A DNA stretch of 64,000 bases from Nitrospiraceae bacterium (lineage in GTDB: Bacteria > Nitrospirota > Nitrospiria > Nitrospirales > Nitrospiraceae). Numbering within the stretch: position 1 is the first letter of the stretch; the number at the start of each line of letters is the position of its first letter. Positions 1-7,908 of the stretch are shown here, one piece after another. Under the pieces are notes generated by a model that was not told where the DNA came from, did not search any database, and was given only the letters and a program-made list of their open reading frames with translations. Where the stretch lies: positions 62,001 to 126,000 of the forward strand of contig DASPUC010000020.1 of NCBI GenBank assembly GCA_035623075.1, in the 5' to 3' direction. A program made the translations under genes and the position numbers.

Positions 1-2
1 GC

Positions 3-182
3 GTGCGCCCGATTTACATTGAGGATGACGTGTGGATCGGCTTCAATAGCTGCGTTCTCAAGGGAGCGACGATAGGGAAAGGTGCCATTATTGGAGCCTG
101 TACGGTGGTCACACGTGACGTGCCGGCCTATGCCATTGTGGCGGGCAATCCCGCCGTTGTCATCGGTGAATCTCAGCCGTAG
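3..182 (+). CDS. Acyltransferase, left-handed beta-helix (hexapeptide repeat), 3' end only
   Basis: Only the last 59 codons lie in the window and the start is upstream. The translated end shows hexapeptide-repeat rungs ([32 protein letters not shown]) followed by the closing [10 protein letters not shown] typical of O-acetyl or N-acetyltransferases of the NodL/WbbJ/PglD type. Such enzymes acetylate sugars or sugar nucleotides in the cytoplasm. Its place at the edge of a glycan cluster fits sugar acetylation, but the acceptor cannot be told from this fragment. Confidence 0.8.
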   Translation: MRPIYIEDDVWIGFNSCVLKGATIGKGAIIGACTVVTRDVPAYAIVAGNPAVVIGESQP

Positions 183-212
183 CCTCCAGGAATCCCGCCC
201 CGCGTAATTCGC

Positions 213-1097
213 ATGCGATCGATTTTCTCTCTCTTGAAGAAACTCCGCCAGTTGGACGATGTCTCGGCTCGCGTTCGCAGCATTCAGGAGGCTCTTGGGC
301 GGGTTGAAGCTCGACAATTGTCGGACGCTCCGATCTCAAATCTTTCGCAGTCAGAATTTCGGGTTTTCTCACAATGGGGAGAAGACGGGATCATCCAACG
401 TCTGATCCATGAAGTTCCCATTGATCGCCGCATATTTGTTGAATTCGGGGTCCAGGACTACCAGGAATCCAATACACGGTTCTTGCTAGTTCGTGACAAC
501 TGGGCTGGTATGGTAATCGATGGTGACCAGGGAAACATTGACAGGATCAGGCATGATGAGATTTTCTGGCGATACAATCTCAAGGCCGAGTGTGCTTTTG
601 TGAAACGGGACAACATCAATGAGTTATTGAAAAATAACGGAGTCGTGGGTGACATCGGACTGCTGTCCATCGATATTGATGGAAACGATTACTGGGTTTG
701 GGAAGCCATCGAAGTGGTCAGGCCGCGCATTGTGGTGGTGGAGTATAATGCTCGTTTTGGCGTAGATCGAGCAGTCACCATACCCTACGATGCGGAATTC
801 AGTCGTGTCCGTGCACACTACTCAATGGTCTACTACGGTGCCTCGCTGGCCGCACTTGTATCCCTTGGCGTTCGGAAAGGGTACGACTTTGTCGGCGCTA
901 ATTCAGCAGGGAACAATGCCTTCTTTGTCCGACAGGACCTGCGGCCTTCATTCCTGCCAGTCCTGACGGCAACTGAGGGCTTCGTGGCATCCCAGTTTCG
1001 AGAGTCTCGTGCGAAGAACGGCCACCTGGTGTTTCTGACGAATGACGAAGAGCAACGCATTCTGAAGGAGCTTCCTCTCGTGGAGGTTCCTGGATGA
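213..1097 (+). CDS. FkbM-like methyltransferase-fold protein of the polysaccharide locus
   Basis: 294 residues. After a short helical N-terminus comes SQWGEDGIIQRLI, then IFVEFGVQDYQESNTRFL (residues about 70 to 90), an acidic-loop segment MVIDGD, and LLSIDIDGNDYWVWEA near residue 150. The order glycine/acid motif I, acidic loop and hydrophobic strand with DIDGND recalls the FkbM/Methyltransf_24 group, which O-methylates sugars or polyketides. The assignment is by fold motifs only, and a non-catalytic relative is possible. No clear Shine-Dalgarno precedes the ATG. It overlaps the next gene by 4 bp (ATGA), so the two are probably co-translated. Confidence 0.6.
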   Translation: MRSIFSLLKKLRQLDDVSARVRSIQEALGRVEARQLSDAPISNLSQSEFRVFSQWGEDGIIQRLIHEVPIDRRIFVEFGVQDYQESNTRFLLVRDNWAGMVIDGDQGNIDRIRHDEIFWRYNLKAECAFVKRDNINELLKNNGVVGDIGLLSIDIDGNDYWVWEAIEVVRPRIVVVEYNARFGVDRAVTIPYDAEFSRVRAHYSMVYYGASLAALVSLGVRKGYDFVGANSAGNNAFFVRQDLRPSFLPVLTATEGFVASQFRESRAKNGHLVFLTNDEEQRILKELPLVEVPG

Positions 1098-2014
1098 CGG
1101 CCAAGCGGGTACTTGTAACTGGGGCCGCAGGGTTCATCGGTCGGCACGTGGCGCGCCGATTTGCCGAGGCCGATTGGTCAGTCGTAGGGGTAGGACATGG
1201 AACATGGTCTCAAAAAGAAGCCGGCTTGTGGGGTTTGCGGGAATGGCATGCTGCGGATATTTCGTTTGATGCTCTTTCAAACTCGGGGCCCTCGCCGGAC
1301 GCGATCATTCATTGCGCCGGAAGTGGGTCGGTGGGATACTCTCTCACGCACCCTTTCCAAGACTTCAATCGAAGTGCGGGGACGGTAGCGGCGACGCTCG
1401 AGTATATGCGACTCCGGGCTTCGCAGGCTCGTCTAGTCTATCTTTCCAGTCCTGCAGTATATGGATACACCGGAGAAGCGATGATCCGAGAGGACGCAAC
1501 GCTCTCGCCAGTCTCCCCTTATGGAGTGCACAAATTGATCGGAGAATCATTGTGCCGAATGTACGGGACGCAATATAAACTATCCTCCGCGATTGTCCGG
1601 CTTTTCTCAGTGTATGGACATGAGCTACAGAAACAACTTCTTTGGGATGCCTGCATTAAAGTATCTGCCGGAGATTTCTTGTTTGATGGAACCGGGGACG
1701 AAACACGTGATTGGTTGAACATTCACGATGCGTCGGACTTGATTTATAGAGCAGTGGAACATGCTTCTCCTGATCGTCCGGTTGCGAATGGAGGTACGGG
1801 AGTAGCGCCATCGATTCGAGCCGTACTCGAAGAATTGTTTCGTAGCTTGGACATTCAAGGAACGCCGACGTTTTCAGGAGTCGTTCGACCGGGCGACCCC
1901 AAGCATTACAGGGCCGATATTTCTGTCGCCCGTAAATGGGGATGGCTACCTAAGGTGGGTTGGCGCGAGGGAGTGAGCGCGTATGCTGGTTGGTTCAAGG
2001 CAAGAGGATCGTGA
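1094..2014 (+). CDS. NAD-dependent epimerase/dehydratase (extended SDR)
   Basis: 306 residues, the usual length for extended SDR sugar-nucleotide enzymes. The N-terminal Rossmann motif is VLVTGAAGFIGRHVAR. The catalytic region has a Ser-Ser pair (VYLSSPAVYGY) followed by Tyr and Lys in SPYGVHKLIGE, the YxxxK signature. The likely substrate is an NDP-sugar, with epimerase, dehydratase or reductase chemistry; the exact reaction cannot be read from the sequence. The start is supported by GGAGG about 8 bases upstream and by the ATGA overlap with the preceding gene. Confidence 0.85.
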   Translation: MTAKRVLVTGAAGFIGRHVARRFAEADWSVVGVGHGTWSQKEAGLWGLREWHAADISFDALSNSGPSPDAIIHCAGSGSVGYSLTHPFQDFNRSAGTVAATLEYMRLRASQARLVYLSSPAVYGYTGEAMIREDATLSPVSPYGVHKLIGESLCRMYGTQYKLSSAIVRLFSVYGHELQKQLLWDACIKVSAGDFLFDGTGDETRDWLNIHDASDLIYRAVEHASPDRPVANGGTGVAPSIRAVLEELFRSLDIQGTPTFSGVVRPGDPKHYRADISVARKWGWLPKVGWREGVSAYAGWFKARGS

Positions 2015-3171
2015 TTCGCGTCGGTTTTATTCTGACGTTTAATGCTACAGGTTGGCTCGGGGGTATTAGCTACTTTCGAAATCTATTAGGCGCGCTGGTC
2101 TCTCTCCCTCAGCCACGCATTGCTCCTGTAATCCTTGCCGGTACTCAGAGCGATGCCGGACCGCTTGCCCAGTTTCCTGCGTTGCCTCTCATACGGTCGT
2201 CTCTCCTGGACGCGGAAAGTCCCGCCTGGGTCGTACGGCGGTTCATTGCAAAGCTCCTGGGGAGGGATATTGGGCTTGAGAGAATTATTCGTCGGCATAA
2301 CGTTCAAGTTCTTTCTCACCAAGGCTTTCTTGGTGGGCTGGGAAAAATTCCTATTCTCGGATGGATTCCCGATTTTCAGGAGCACCATCTCCCGGAATTT
2401 TTTTCGAGGGCGGAGATTCTTGCGCGCGCGAGAAAGCGCTCCCTCGTCTGTAGGACATGCTCATGCGTGATCTTGTCGAGCTTCGAGGCTCAGCGTGATT
2501 TGAATGAGTTGGACAAGTGTTGTGCGAAGAAGGCCAAAGTACTTCGGTTTGTAGCCAATGCGCCTGCTCCGCGCAAGGAAGATGTCGTGAAAGTTGTACA
2601 ACGGCTAGGAGTTGACAGGCCGTACTTTTATCTGCCCAACCAATTCTGGAAGCACAAGAATCATAGGGTGGTGGTAAATGCCCTTTGCATTTTGAAGGAT
2701 CGAGGAATCTCTGCATGCGTGATCGCATCCGGCAATGTCACGGATCATCGCCAACCGGGCTATTTCAATGAGTTGATGAGCCAAGTGAGGGAAGCGGGGG
2801 TGGAAAATCGATTCGTTCCCGTGGGGACAGTCCCTTACTCAGATCTTCTGGCTCTCATGGCTGGGGCGATTGCAGTGATTAACCCATCTCTTTTCGAGGG
2901 GTGGAGTACGACAGTGGAAGAAGCCAAATCGATGGGCAAGCTCGTTCTGCTTTCAGACATCGGCGTGCATCGTGAACAAGCTCCAGGGCACGGCCGATAT
3001 TTCTCTCCAGATGATGCCGAGGGGCTCGCGAAGCTGATGGAGGAAGCTCAGAGCGGTCATGACGATGCCGTGGATCAGCAAATGATTCAAGCTGCTCAGG
3101 AGGCTCTACCCGATCGACTTCGGGTGTTCGCCCGAGAGTATGAAGATATTGTATTGGAGCAGGCCGTATGA
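2011..3171 (+). CDS. Glycosyltransferase, GT4 type (GT-B fold)
   Basis: 386 residues from the GTG that overlaps the upstream stop as GTGA. A TTG 51 bases further up is open but would overlap the neighbour by 55 bp, and AGAGG sits just before the GTG, so I prefer the GTG. The N-terminus VIRVGFILTFNATGWLGGISYF is the nucleotide-free acceptor domain. The C-terminal donor domain carries FEGWSTTVEEAKSMGK, an EX7E-like motif that binds the sugar nucleotide in retaining GT4 enzymes. It probably adds one sugar to the lipid-linked repeat unit at the inner membrane. Confidence 0.85.
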   Translation: MIRVGFILTFNATGWLGGISYFRNLLGALVSLPQPRIAPVILAGTQSDAGPLAQFPALPLIRSSLLDAESPAWVVRRFIAKLLGRDIGLERIIRRHNVQVLSHQGFLGGLGKIPILGWIPDFQEHHLPEFFSRAEILARARKRSLVCRTCSCVILSSFEAQRDLNELDKCCAKKAKVLRFVANAPAPRKEDVVKVVQRLGVDRPYFYLPNQFWKHKNHRVVVNALCILKDRGISACVIASGNVTDHRQPGYFNELMSQVREAGVENRFVPVGTVPYSDLLALMAGAIAVINPSLFEGWSTTVEEAKSMGKLVLLSDIGVHREQAPGHGRYFSPDDAEGLAKLMEEAQSGHDDAVDQQMIQAAQEALPDRLRVFAREYEDIVLEQAV

Positions 3172-4031
3172 GTTGTGCGGGTTCTGGCACCGTCACAATA
3201 GTAACCCCGACCATGAATATGGGCCGCTGGCTCGCTCCGACGATTGAGTCCGTGTTGTCCAACCTTCGGCCTGTGGATGAGTACTTTGTCATTGATGGTG
3301 CGTCAAAAGATAACAGCGTGCATATCATACGAGGTTTTGAAAAACATCTGACCGGCTGGATCAGCGAGCCGGATCGCGGTTATGCCGATGCTCTGGCCAA
3401 AGGGTTCGCGCAAGCGACGGGTGACATCCTTTGTTGGATCAATGCGGGAGACTTGCTGTTGACGGGAGCTCTTGACGCAGCGCGAAAGGCGATCCCTGAA
3501 ACAGGAGCGGACATGATCTGGGGAGACGATTTTTATATAGATGAAGAAGGTCGGATTATTTTCCTAAGCCGAGGATACGTTCAGAATTTGTCTTCCGCCA
3601 TGCTCTATGGCGGGTGGACTCCTCTGCAGGATGCCTGTTTTTGGACACGCGATCTCTACAAGCGGGTGGGCGGTATTGATCCAACACTTCGTCACGCCGC
3701 AGACTATGACCTTTTTCTTCGGATGGCGCTCCGCGGAACATGCCGATATGTCCCCATTACTTTTAGTTCGTTTCGTCAGCATCCTGGACAAAAATCGATT
3801 GTCAATTCCGAGGCCTATCGCATGGAAAAGGCAGAGGTGCGACGCCGAGAGATTGCTCGGTCTCCAGAGGCTGCGATGCGGAAGTTGCTGTGTCGCATCT
3901 GGCATGAGGTGGCGATTCGTTGGCGGATCTACGTTTCGCAGCGACGGTGGCGACGAGACGATCTTATCGGTCGGCCCGTCACCACAATGCCGTGTCGGCA
4001 ATATTGGCCGATCGAAGCCGGCGTGGGATGA
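3168..4031 (+). CDS. Glycosyltransferase family 2
   Basis: 287 residues. The N-terminal GT-A core begins VTIVTPTMNMGRWLAPTIES, followed by the nucleotide-binding FVIDGASKDNS and by WISEPDRGYADALAKGF. The metal-binding position usually written DxD appears as INAGD near residue 103. The Trp-Ile-Ser-Glu-Pro-Asp block is common in GT2 proteins of O-antigen loci. There is a 4-bp ATGA overlap with the previous gene and another ATGA overlap downstream, so it lies within one transcription unit. The sugar it transfers is unknown. Confidence 0.88.
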   Translation: MSCAGSGTVTIVTPTMNMGRWLAPTIESVLSNLRPVDEYFVIDGASKDNSVHIIRGFEKHLTGWISEPDRGYADALAKGFAQATGDILCWINAGDLLLTGALDAARKAIPETGADMIWGDDFYIDEEGRIIFLSRGYVQNLSSAMLYGGWTPLQDACFWTRDLYKRVGGIDPTLRHAADYDLFLRMALRGTCRYVPITFSSFRQHPGQKSIVNSEAYRMEKAEVRRREIARSPEAAMRKLLCRIWHEVAIRWRIYVSQRRWRRDDLIGRPVTTMPCRQYWPIEAGVG

Positions 4032-4789
4032 CGACCGCGTTCAAGCTCCTTGTGCGTCGTTGGGTGTTGCCCTTCGCCAATCCTCGCCAACTCGTCGCGA
4101 TTGGATCCCTGCCACGGTTCCTGATTGATTTCTCACGTTATCGTTCATTCGCGTCCGGAGAATCCGTTGCCTGGGGCGATACTTACCCGTGCCTGTCCGA
4201 TCGGCTCGCACAGACACCCTTTGATCCTCATTATTTCTACCAGGCCGCTTGGCTCGCGCGCCGCATTCGCGAGGTTTCTGCTCCTTGGCACATCGATGTG
4301 GGCTCCAGTGTCATGATGGTCAACGTATTGAGTGCGATAACGAAGACGGTGTTCGTGGACTATCGCCCGTTGCGAGTTCAGCTCTCACATTTGCACCCGA
4401 TCGCAGGGGACATCACGCGACTGCCTTTTGCTGACGCAAGTATTCCCTCCCTATCGTGCCTGCATGTCCTTGAGCATGTGGGGTTAGGACGCTATGGTGA
4501 TCCTTTGGATCCCCAGGGTAGTACGAAAGGGGCCTCCGAACTCCAGCGCGTGCTCAAGCCTGGCGGACAGCTCTATCTTTCCGTGCCTGTTGGGCGCCAG
4601 AAGGTCTACTTCAACGCGCATCGGGTCTTTGCTCCTCGCGCCATCCAGTCATTTGTTCCCGCTTTGCGCTTGAAATCGTTTTCTCTCGTCGATGATGCCG
4701 GACGGTTCAATGAGCAGGTTTCTCTCGAATCCGCAAGCGGGCTCGACTACGGGTGCGGGATGTTTGAGTTCGTAAAAGCCCGTGAGTAG
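4028..4789 (+). CDS. DUF268-like/class I SAM methyltransferase-fold protein
   Basis: 253 residues from the ATG in the ATGA overlap. An in-frame start 108 bases further up would lie deep inside the neighbour and is disfavoured. The central part reads HIDVGSSVMMVNVL, VFVDYRPLR and DITRLPFADASIPSLSCLHVLEHVG, which are methyltransferase motifs I, II and III. KPGGQLYLSVPVG then follows as the post-III strand. The layout matches the DUF268 group found in LPS and EPS clusters. SAM-dependent methylation of a sugar is likely but unproven. Confidence 0.75.
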   Translation: MTTAFKLLVRRWVLPFANPRQLVAIGSLPRFLIDFSRYRSFASGESVAWGDTYPCLSDRLAQTPFDPHYFYQAAWLARRIREVSAPWHIDVGSSVMMVNVLSAITKTVFVDYRPLRVQLSHLHPIAGDITRLPFADASIPSLSCLHVLEHVGLGRYGDPLDPQGSTKGASELQRVLKPGGQLYLSVPVGRQKVYFNAHRVFAPRAIQSFVPALRLKSFSLVDDAGRFNEQVSLESASGLDYGCGMFEFVKARE

Positions 4790-5537
4790 TTGGATACGTG
4801 GCCGTTTGGCTCAGAGCGAGCTGTTTTCATTCAACCTTGTCAGGCGGGATCATTGGATTGCGGCGCAAGCAAAGCGACTTCCAGCCGGAACGAAGGTGCT
4901 CGATGTCGGGGCCGGCTCCTGTCCTTATCGGGACCGCTTTACGCACTGTGCATACCATACTCAGGACTTTGTGACTCTGCGCGGTGACCAGCTGAGGCAT
5001 GGGAGTTACGGACAGATCGACTATGTGTCCGATCTTGCTGCGATCCCGGTACCTGATGGGAGCTTTGGAGCTGTGCTCTGCACGGAAGTCTTGGAGCACC
5101 ATCCCGAACCAATCCGCGTCGTGAAGGAGTTGGCTAGAATTCTCGAGCCCGGCGGGAAGCTTATCCTGACCGCGCCGCTAGGATCCGGTATTCACCAGGA
5201 GCCCTACCATTATTATGGTGGGTACACTCCCTGGTGGTATGAGCGGTTCTTGGGGGCTGCTGGGTTCAAGGATATTAGCATCGAGCCAAATGAGGGATCA
5301 TTGCGTTTTTTCGGACAGGAAGCGCTAAGGTTTGTGCTGACGACGAACCCGGTCAAGATGGACCTTCCTTTCGCACTACGCCTTCTCTGGTTTCCGGTCT
5401 GGATATTTCTTCTCCCGCTGCTCGGCCTTGGGGTCCCAATTCTTTGTAAGCTCCTGGACCGGTTCGACCGCGAGCGGCGGTTTACCGTGGGATACCACGT
5501 GACCGCCCGTCGTGACTCTTCCACGGTATCTTCATGA
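4782..5537 (+). CDS. Class I SAM-dependent methyltransferase (type 11)
   Basis: 251 residues, starting at a GTG that overlaps the previous stop by 8 bp. The SAM-binding motif is VLDVGAGSCPYRDRF, followed by FGAVLCTEVLEHHPEP and LEPGGKLILTAPLG. A hydrophobic stretch near residues 205 to 230 (FPVWIFLLPLLGLGVPIL) could tether the enzyme to the membrane, which would suit a lipid-linked acceptor. Methylation of a sugar hydroxyl or of a glycan end is the likely role. It overlaps the next gene by 4 bp. Confidence 0.82.
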   Translation: MSSWIRGRLAQSELFSFNLVRRDHWIAAQAKRLPAGTKVLDVGAGSCPYRDRFTHCAYHTQDFVTLRGDQLRHGSYGQIDYVSDLAAIPVPDGSFGAVLCTEVLEHHPEPIRVVKELARILEPGGKLILTAPLGSGIHQEPYHYYGGYTPWWYERFLGAAGFKDISIEPNEGSLRFFGQEALRFVLTTNPVKMDLPFALRLLWFPVWIFLLPLLGLGVPILCKLLDRFDRERRFTVGYHVTARRDSSTVSS

Positions 5538-6739
5538 AGATACTTTGCGTGTTCGGCGAACATGCCTATGGCGATCCTGCTCGGGGTGAGGCCTATGAAG
5601 CTGTGAATTTTCTTCCAGCTCTACGAAGGCTTGGACATCAAGTGAGCTTCTTCGAATCGTTTTCTCGCGCCCCCTACGCCGATTTCGCTGAGCTGAACCG
5701 TGCGCTCTTACAGCGGGTTGAGGAAACGTCTCCCGACCTGGTTCTCTGTGTCTTGATGCAGTACGAGGTCTGGATTGAAACCATGCGGCTGATCCGAAAG
5801 AGCGGCCCGCTCCTGGTCAACTGGTCGACCGATGATTCGTGGAAATATGAGATGTTCTCAAGGCTGATCGGCTGCGAGTTCGATCTCTATGCCACGACCT
5901 ATTCCAACAGGGTTGCCCAATACCAGCGCGACGGAATCGGGAGCGTCTATCTTTCTCAATGGGCGGCGAATGCGGAAGCACTTGCTCCACCCATTCCCGC
6001 GCGGGATTGCCGTTATCCTGTCAGCTTCATCGGAGCCCTGTATGGTCACCGTCGTGACATGGTCGACAGGCTCCGCCGGGAGGGAATTGATGTGGTGTGT
6101 TTCGGGCACGGATGGCCGGCAGGACCCATAGAGGCAAAGCGAATTCCCGAAATTGTGCGTGACTCTCAAATTAGCTTGAATTTTAGTCTTGCATCTCGGC
6201 AGGGGTTAGGGAGTAGCATGGGCCGGCAAATCAAAGCCCGGGTTTTCGAAGTGCCGGGATATGGCGGGCTTCTGTTGACCGAACAAGTTCCGCAACTGGA
6301 CAAGTATTTCCAGGTGGGAGAAGAAATCCTTACATTCGAAGGATGTGAGGAACTGGTTCGGACGATCAAGTCACTCCTAGCCAACCCTGAGCGTCGGGAT
6401 GCCGTCGCTCGACGGGGATTTGAACGTGTTCGCAACGAACACACGTACGACCGACGGTTTGCTGATCTCCTCGGAGAATTGGCACGACGAGTTGCTCAAC
6501 GGTCCCGCCGATCCATCGAGTGGCCGGAATTTGAAGCCGCTGCATGTCGTCATACGTTTGGTCCTGCTTTGAAAATGTTCAGAGCCTTTTTAGTGGTATG
6601 CACGATGCTGTTCTGGGGGAGACGCCGAGCACCACGAGCTGCACGCCGGATTGCATTTGAACTATCCTGGCGCTTCTTAGGATCGCATACCTATACCGCT
6701 GCAGGTTGGCCTGGGCGTATGTTCTATCGAGAAAGCTGA
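5534..6739 (+). CDS. CgeB-like glycosyltransferase (GT-B)
   Basis: 401 residues. The start MKILCVFGEHAYGDPARGEA and the mid-protein block YPVSFIGALYGHRRDMVDRL, followed by GRQIKARVFEVPGYGGLLLTE, match the CgeB/YkvP-type glycosyltransferase-like family (Glyco_trans_1_2 domain at the C-terminus). The segment ARVFEVPGYGGLLLTE holds the acidic residue that contacts the donor sugar. A hydrophobic, basic C-terminus (residues 345 to 401) may associate with the membrane. ATGA overlap upstream, and the next gene begins three bases after the stop. Confidence 0.8.
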   Translation: MKILCVFGEHAYGDPARGEAYEAVNFLPALRRLGHQVSFFESFSRAPYADFAELNRALLQRVEETSPDLVLCVLMQYEVWIETMRLIRKSGPLLVNWSTDDSWKYEMFSRLIGCEFDLYATTYSNRVAQYQRDGIGSVYLSQWAANAEALAPPIPARDCRYPVSFIGALYGHRRDMVDRLRREGIDVVCFGHGWPAGPIEAKRIPEIVRDSQISLNFSLASRQGLGSSMGRQIKARVFEVPGYGGLLLTEQVPQLDKYFQVGEEILTFEGCEELVRTIKSLLANPERRDAVARRGFERVRNEHTYDRRFADLLGELARRVAQRSRRSIEWPEFEAAACRHTFGPALKMFRAFLVVCTMLFWGRRRAPRAARRIAFELSWRFLGSHTYTAAGWPGRMFYRES

Positions 6740-6742
6740 GCA

Positions 6743-7636
6743 GTGACGGATCCTTTAGTTACGATAGCGATGTCGGTGCGTAATGGGGCGAGTACCCTGG
6801 ATACAGCAATCCGCTCTATTCTCTGGCAAACATTCCCCGATTGGGAATTTATTATTGTAGACGATGGCTCCACCGATGCCACGCAAGAGATTCTGCACCG
6901 GTTTTGCGATCCCAGAATCCGGGTGATCAGAGAACGTGAGCAGATCGGACTGGCTGCACGCCTGAATCAATGTGTGGATAAGGCCCGTGGAAAATTTATC
7001 TCAAGGATGGATGCCGATGATGTTGCATTTCCTGAGCGCTTGGAACGCCAGGTGCAATATCTTGAGGCTCATCCCGACATCGATTTGCTTGGACACGGGG
7101 CTGTTATGTTCAAGGGAGATGGGCAAATCATCGGGGTCTATCCTACTGCCTGCGAGCACGATGAGATCTGTCGTCGTCCTTGGTGGGGATTCCCTCTCGC
7201 TCATCCAACGTGGATGGGGACGCGGTCGTGGTTTTCTCGCCACCGCTATAAAGACTTACTGATCCTGAGCCAGGATCAGGAGTTGCTCCTGCGGAGTTAT
7301 CGGACCAGCCGCTTCGCGGCGCTACCAGACATTCTGCTCGGATATCGAATGAAAGGGATCTCGATCAAGAAATCGGGGAGAGGTCGTGTGACCTATTGCC
7401 GTCAGCTCGTGAGGCGGGCTTACGATATTCCGTCAGCCATCATGGCGGCCCGAGGCATCCTCATTCATGGCATTGCACTAAGTCGTGATGTGCTGCTGGA
7501 TGTGACGGGAGGTATAACCCAGCGGTCCCGCCAATCCTTTCGGCCCGCGAACGACCAAGTATGCGCGCATTGGCACGCGGTATGGAGTCACATTTCTTCA
7601 CCAGAGGCCTACGTCGAGGAGCCTGTCAACCGGTGA
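6743..7636 (+). CDS. Glycosyltransferase family 2
   Basis: 297 residues from a GTG three bases after the previous stop. GT-A signatures are VTIAMSVRNGASTLDTAI, FIIVDDGSTDATQEIL and the metal-binding SRMDADDVAFPERL near residue 90. The acceptor half contains GFPLAHPTWMGTRSWF, a pattern seen in GT2 proteins of O-antigen loci. It probably transfers a sugar onto the growing lipid-linked oligosaccharide on the cytoplasmic side. It is the last gene of the first tightly coupled run; about 270 bases separate it from the amidotransferase. Confidence 0.88.
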   Translation: MTDPLVTIAMSVRNGASTLDTAIRSILWQTFPDWEFIIVDDGSTDATQEILHRFCDPRIRVIREREQIGLAARLNQCVDKARGKFISRMDADDVAFPERLERQVQYLEAHPDIDLLGHGAVMFKGDGQIIGVYPTACEHDEICRRPWWGFPLAHPTWMGTRSWFSRHRYKDLLILSQDQELLLRSYRTSRFAALPDILLGYRMKGISIKKSGRGRVTYCRQLVRRAYDIPSAIMAARGILIHGIALSRDVLLDVTGGITQRSRQSFRPANDQVCAHWHAVWSHISSPEAYVEEPVNR

Positions 7637-7652
7637 GTCTCATCATGGAAGG

Positions 7653-7820
7653 GTGTTGTTTTCGGTCTGCTCGCGATGTACGCCACTCCTCGTGATCGGA
7701 GTTTACCTGTTCCATCCGGTGGCGGTGGGAATCGCTGTGGCATCCATGATGCCGTTCTATAAAAAAATATCGCAACTACACGTCGTGGTCGTCGAAAAAG
7801 TCCGGTCCCTCCTTTCCTAA
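7653..7820 (+). CDS. Possible small membrane protein, 55 aa
   Basis: This open frame starts at a GTG preceded by GGAAGG and fills most of an otherwise empty gap. It encodes one hydrophobic stretch (PLLVIGVYLFHPVAVGIAVA) flanked by Cys and basic residues, then a charged tail ending EKVRSLLS. I recognise no family. Its position in the gap, a plausible ribosome-binding site and a single potential membrane helix argue for a gene. The short length and GTG start argue for caution. It could also be the decayed end of a larger membrane protein. Confidence 0.3.
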   Translation: MLFSVCSRCTPLLVIGVYLFHPVAVGIAVASMMPFYKKISQLHVVVVEKVRSLLS

Positions 7821-7908
7821 TCCGAAATCCACGTGCGCATCACGAGAATAAGCGGTTGTCGAAACCTCTCTGGGCTCATTGACATATCCTGCGAAGAGGG
7901 ATGAGGAG

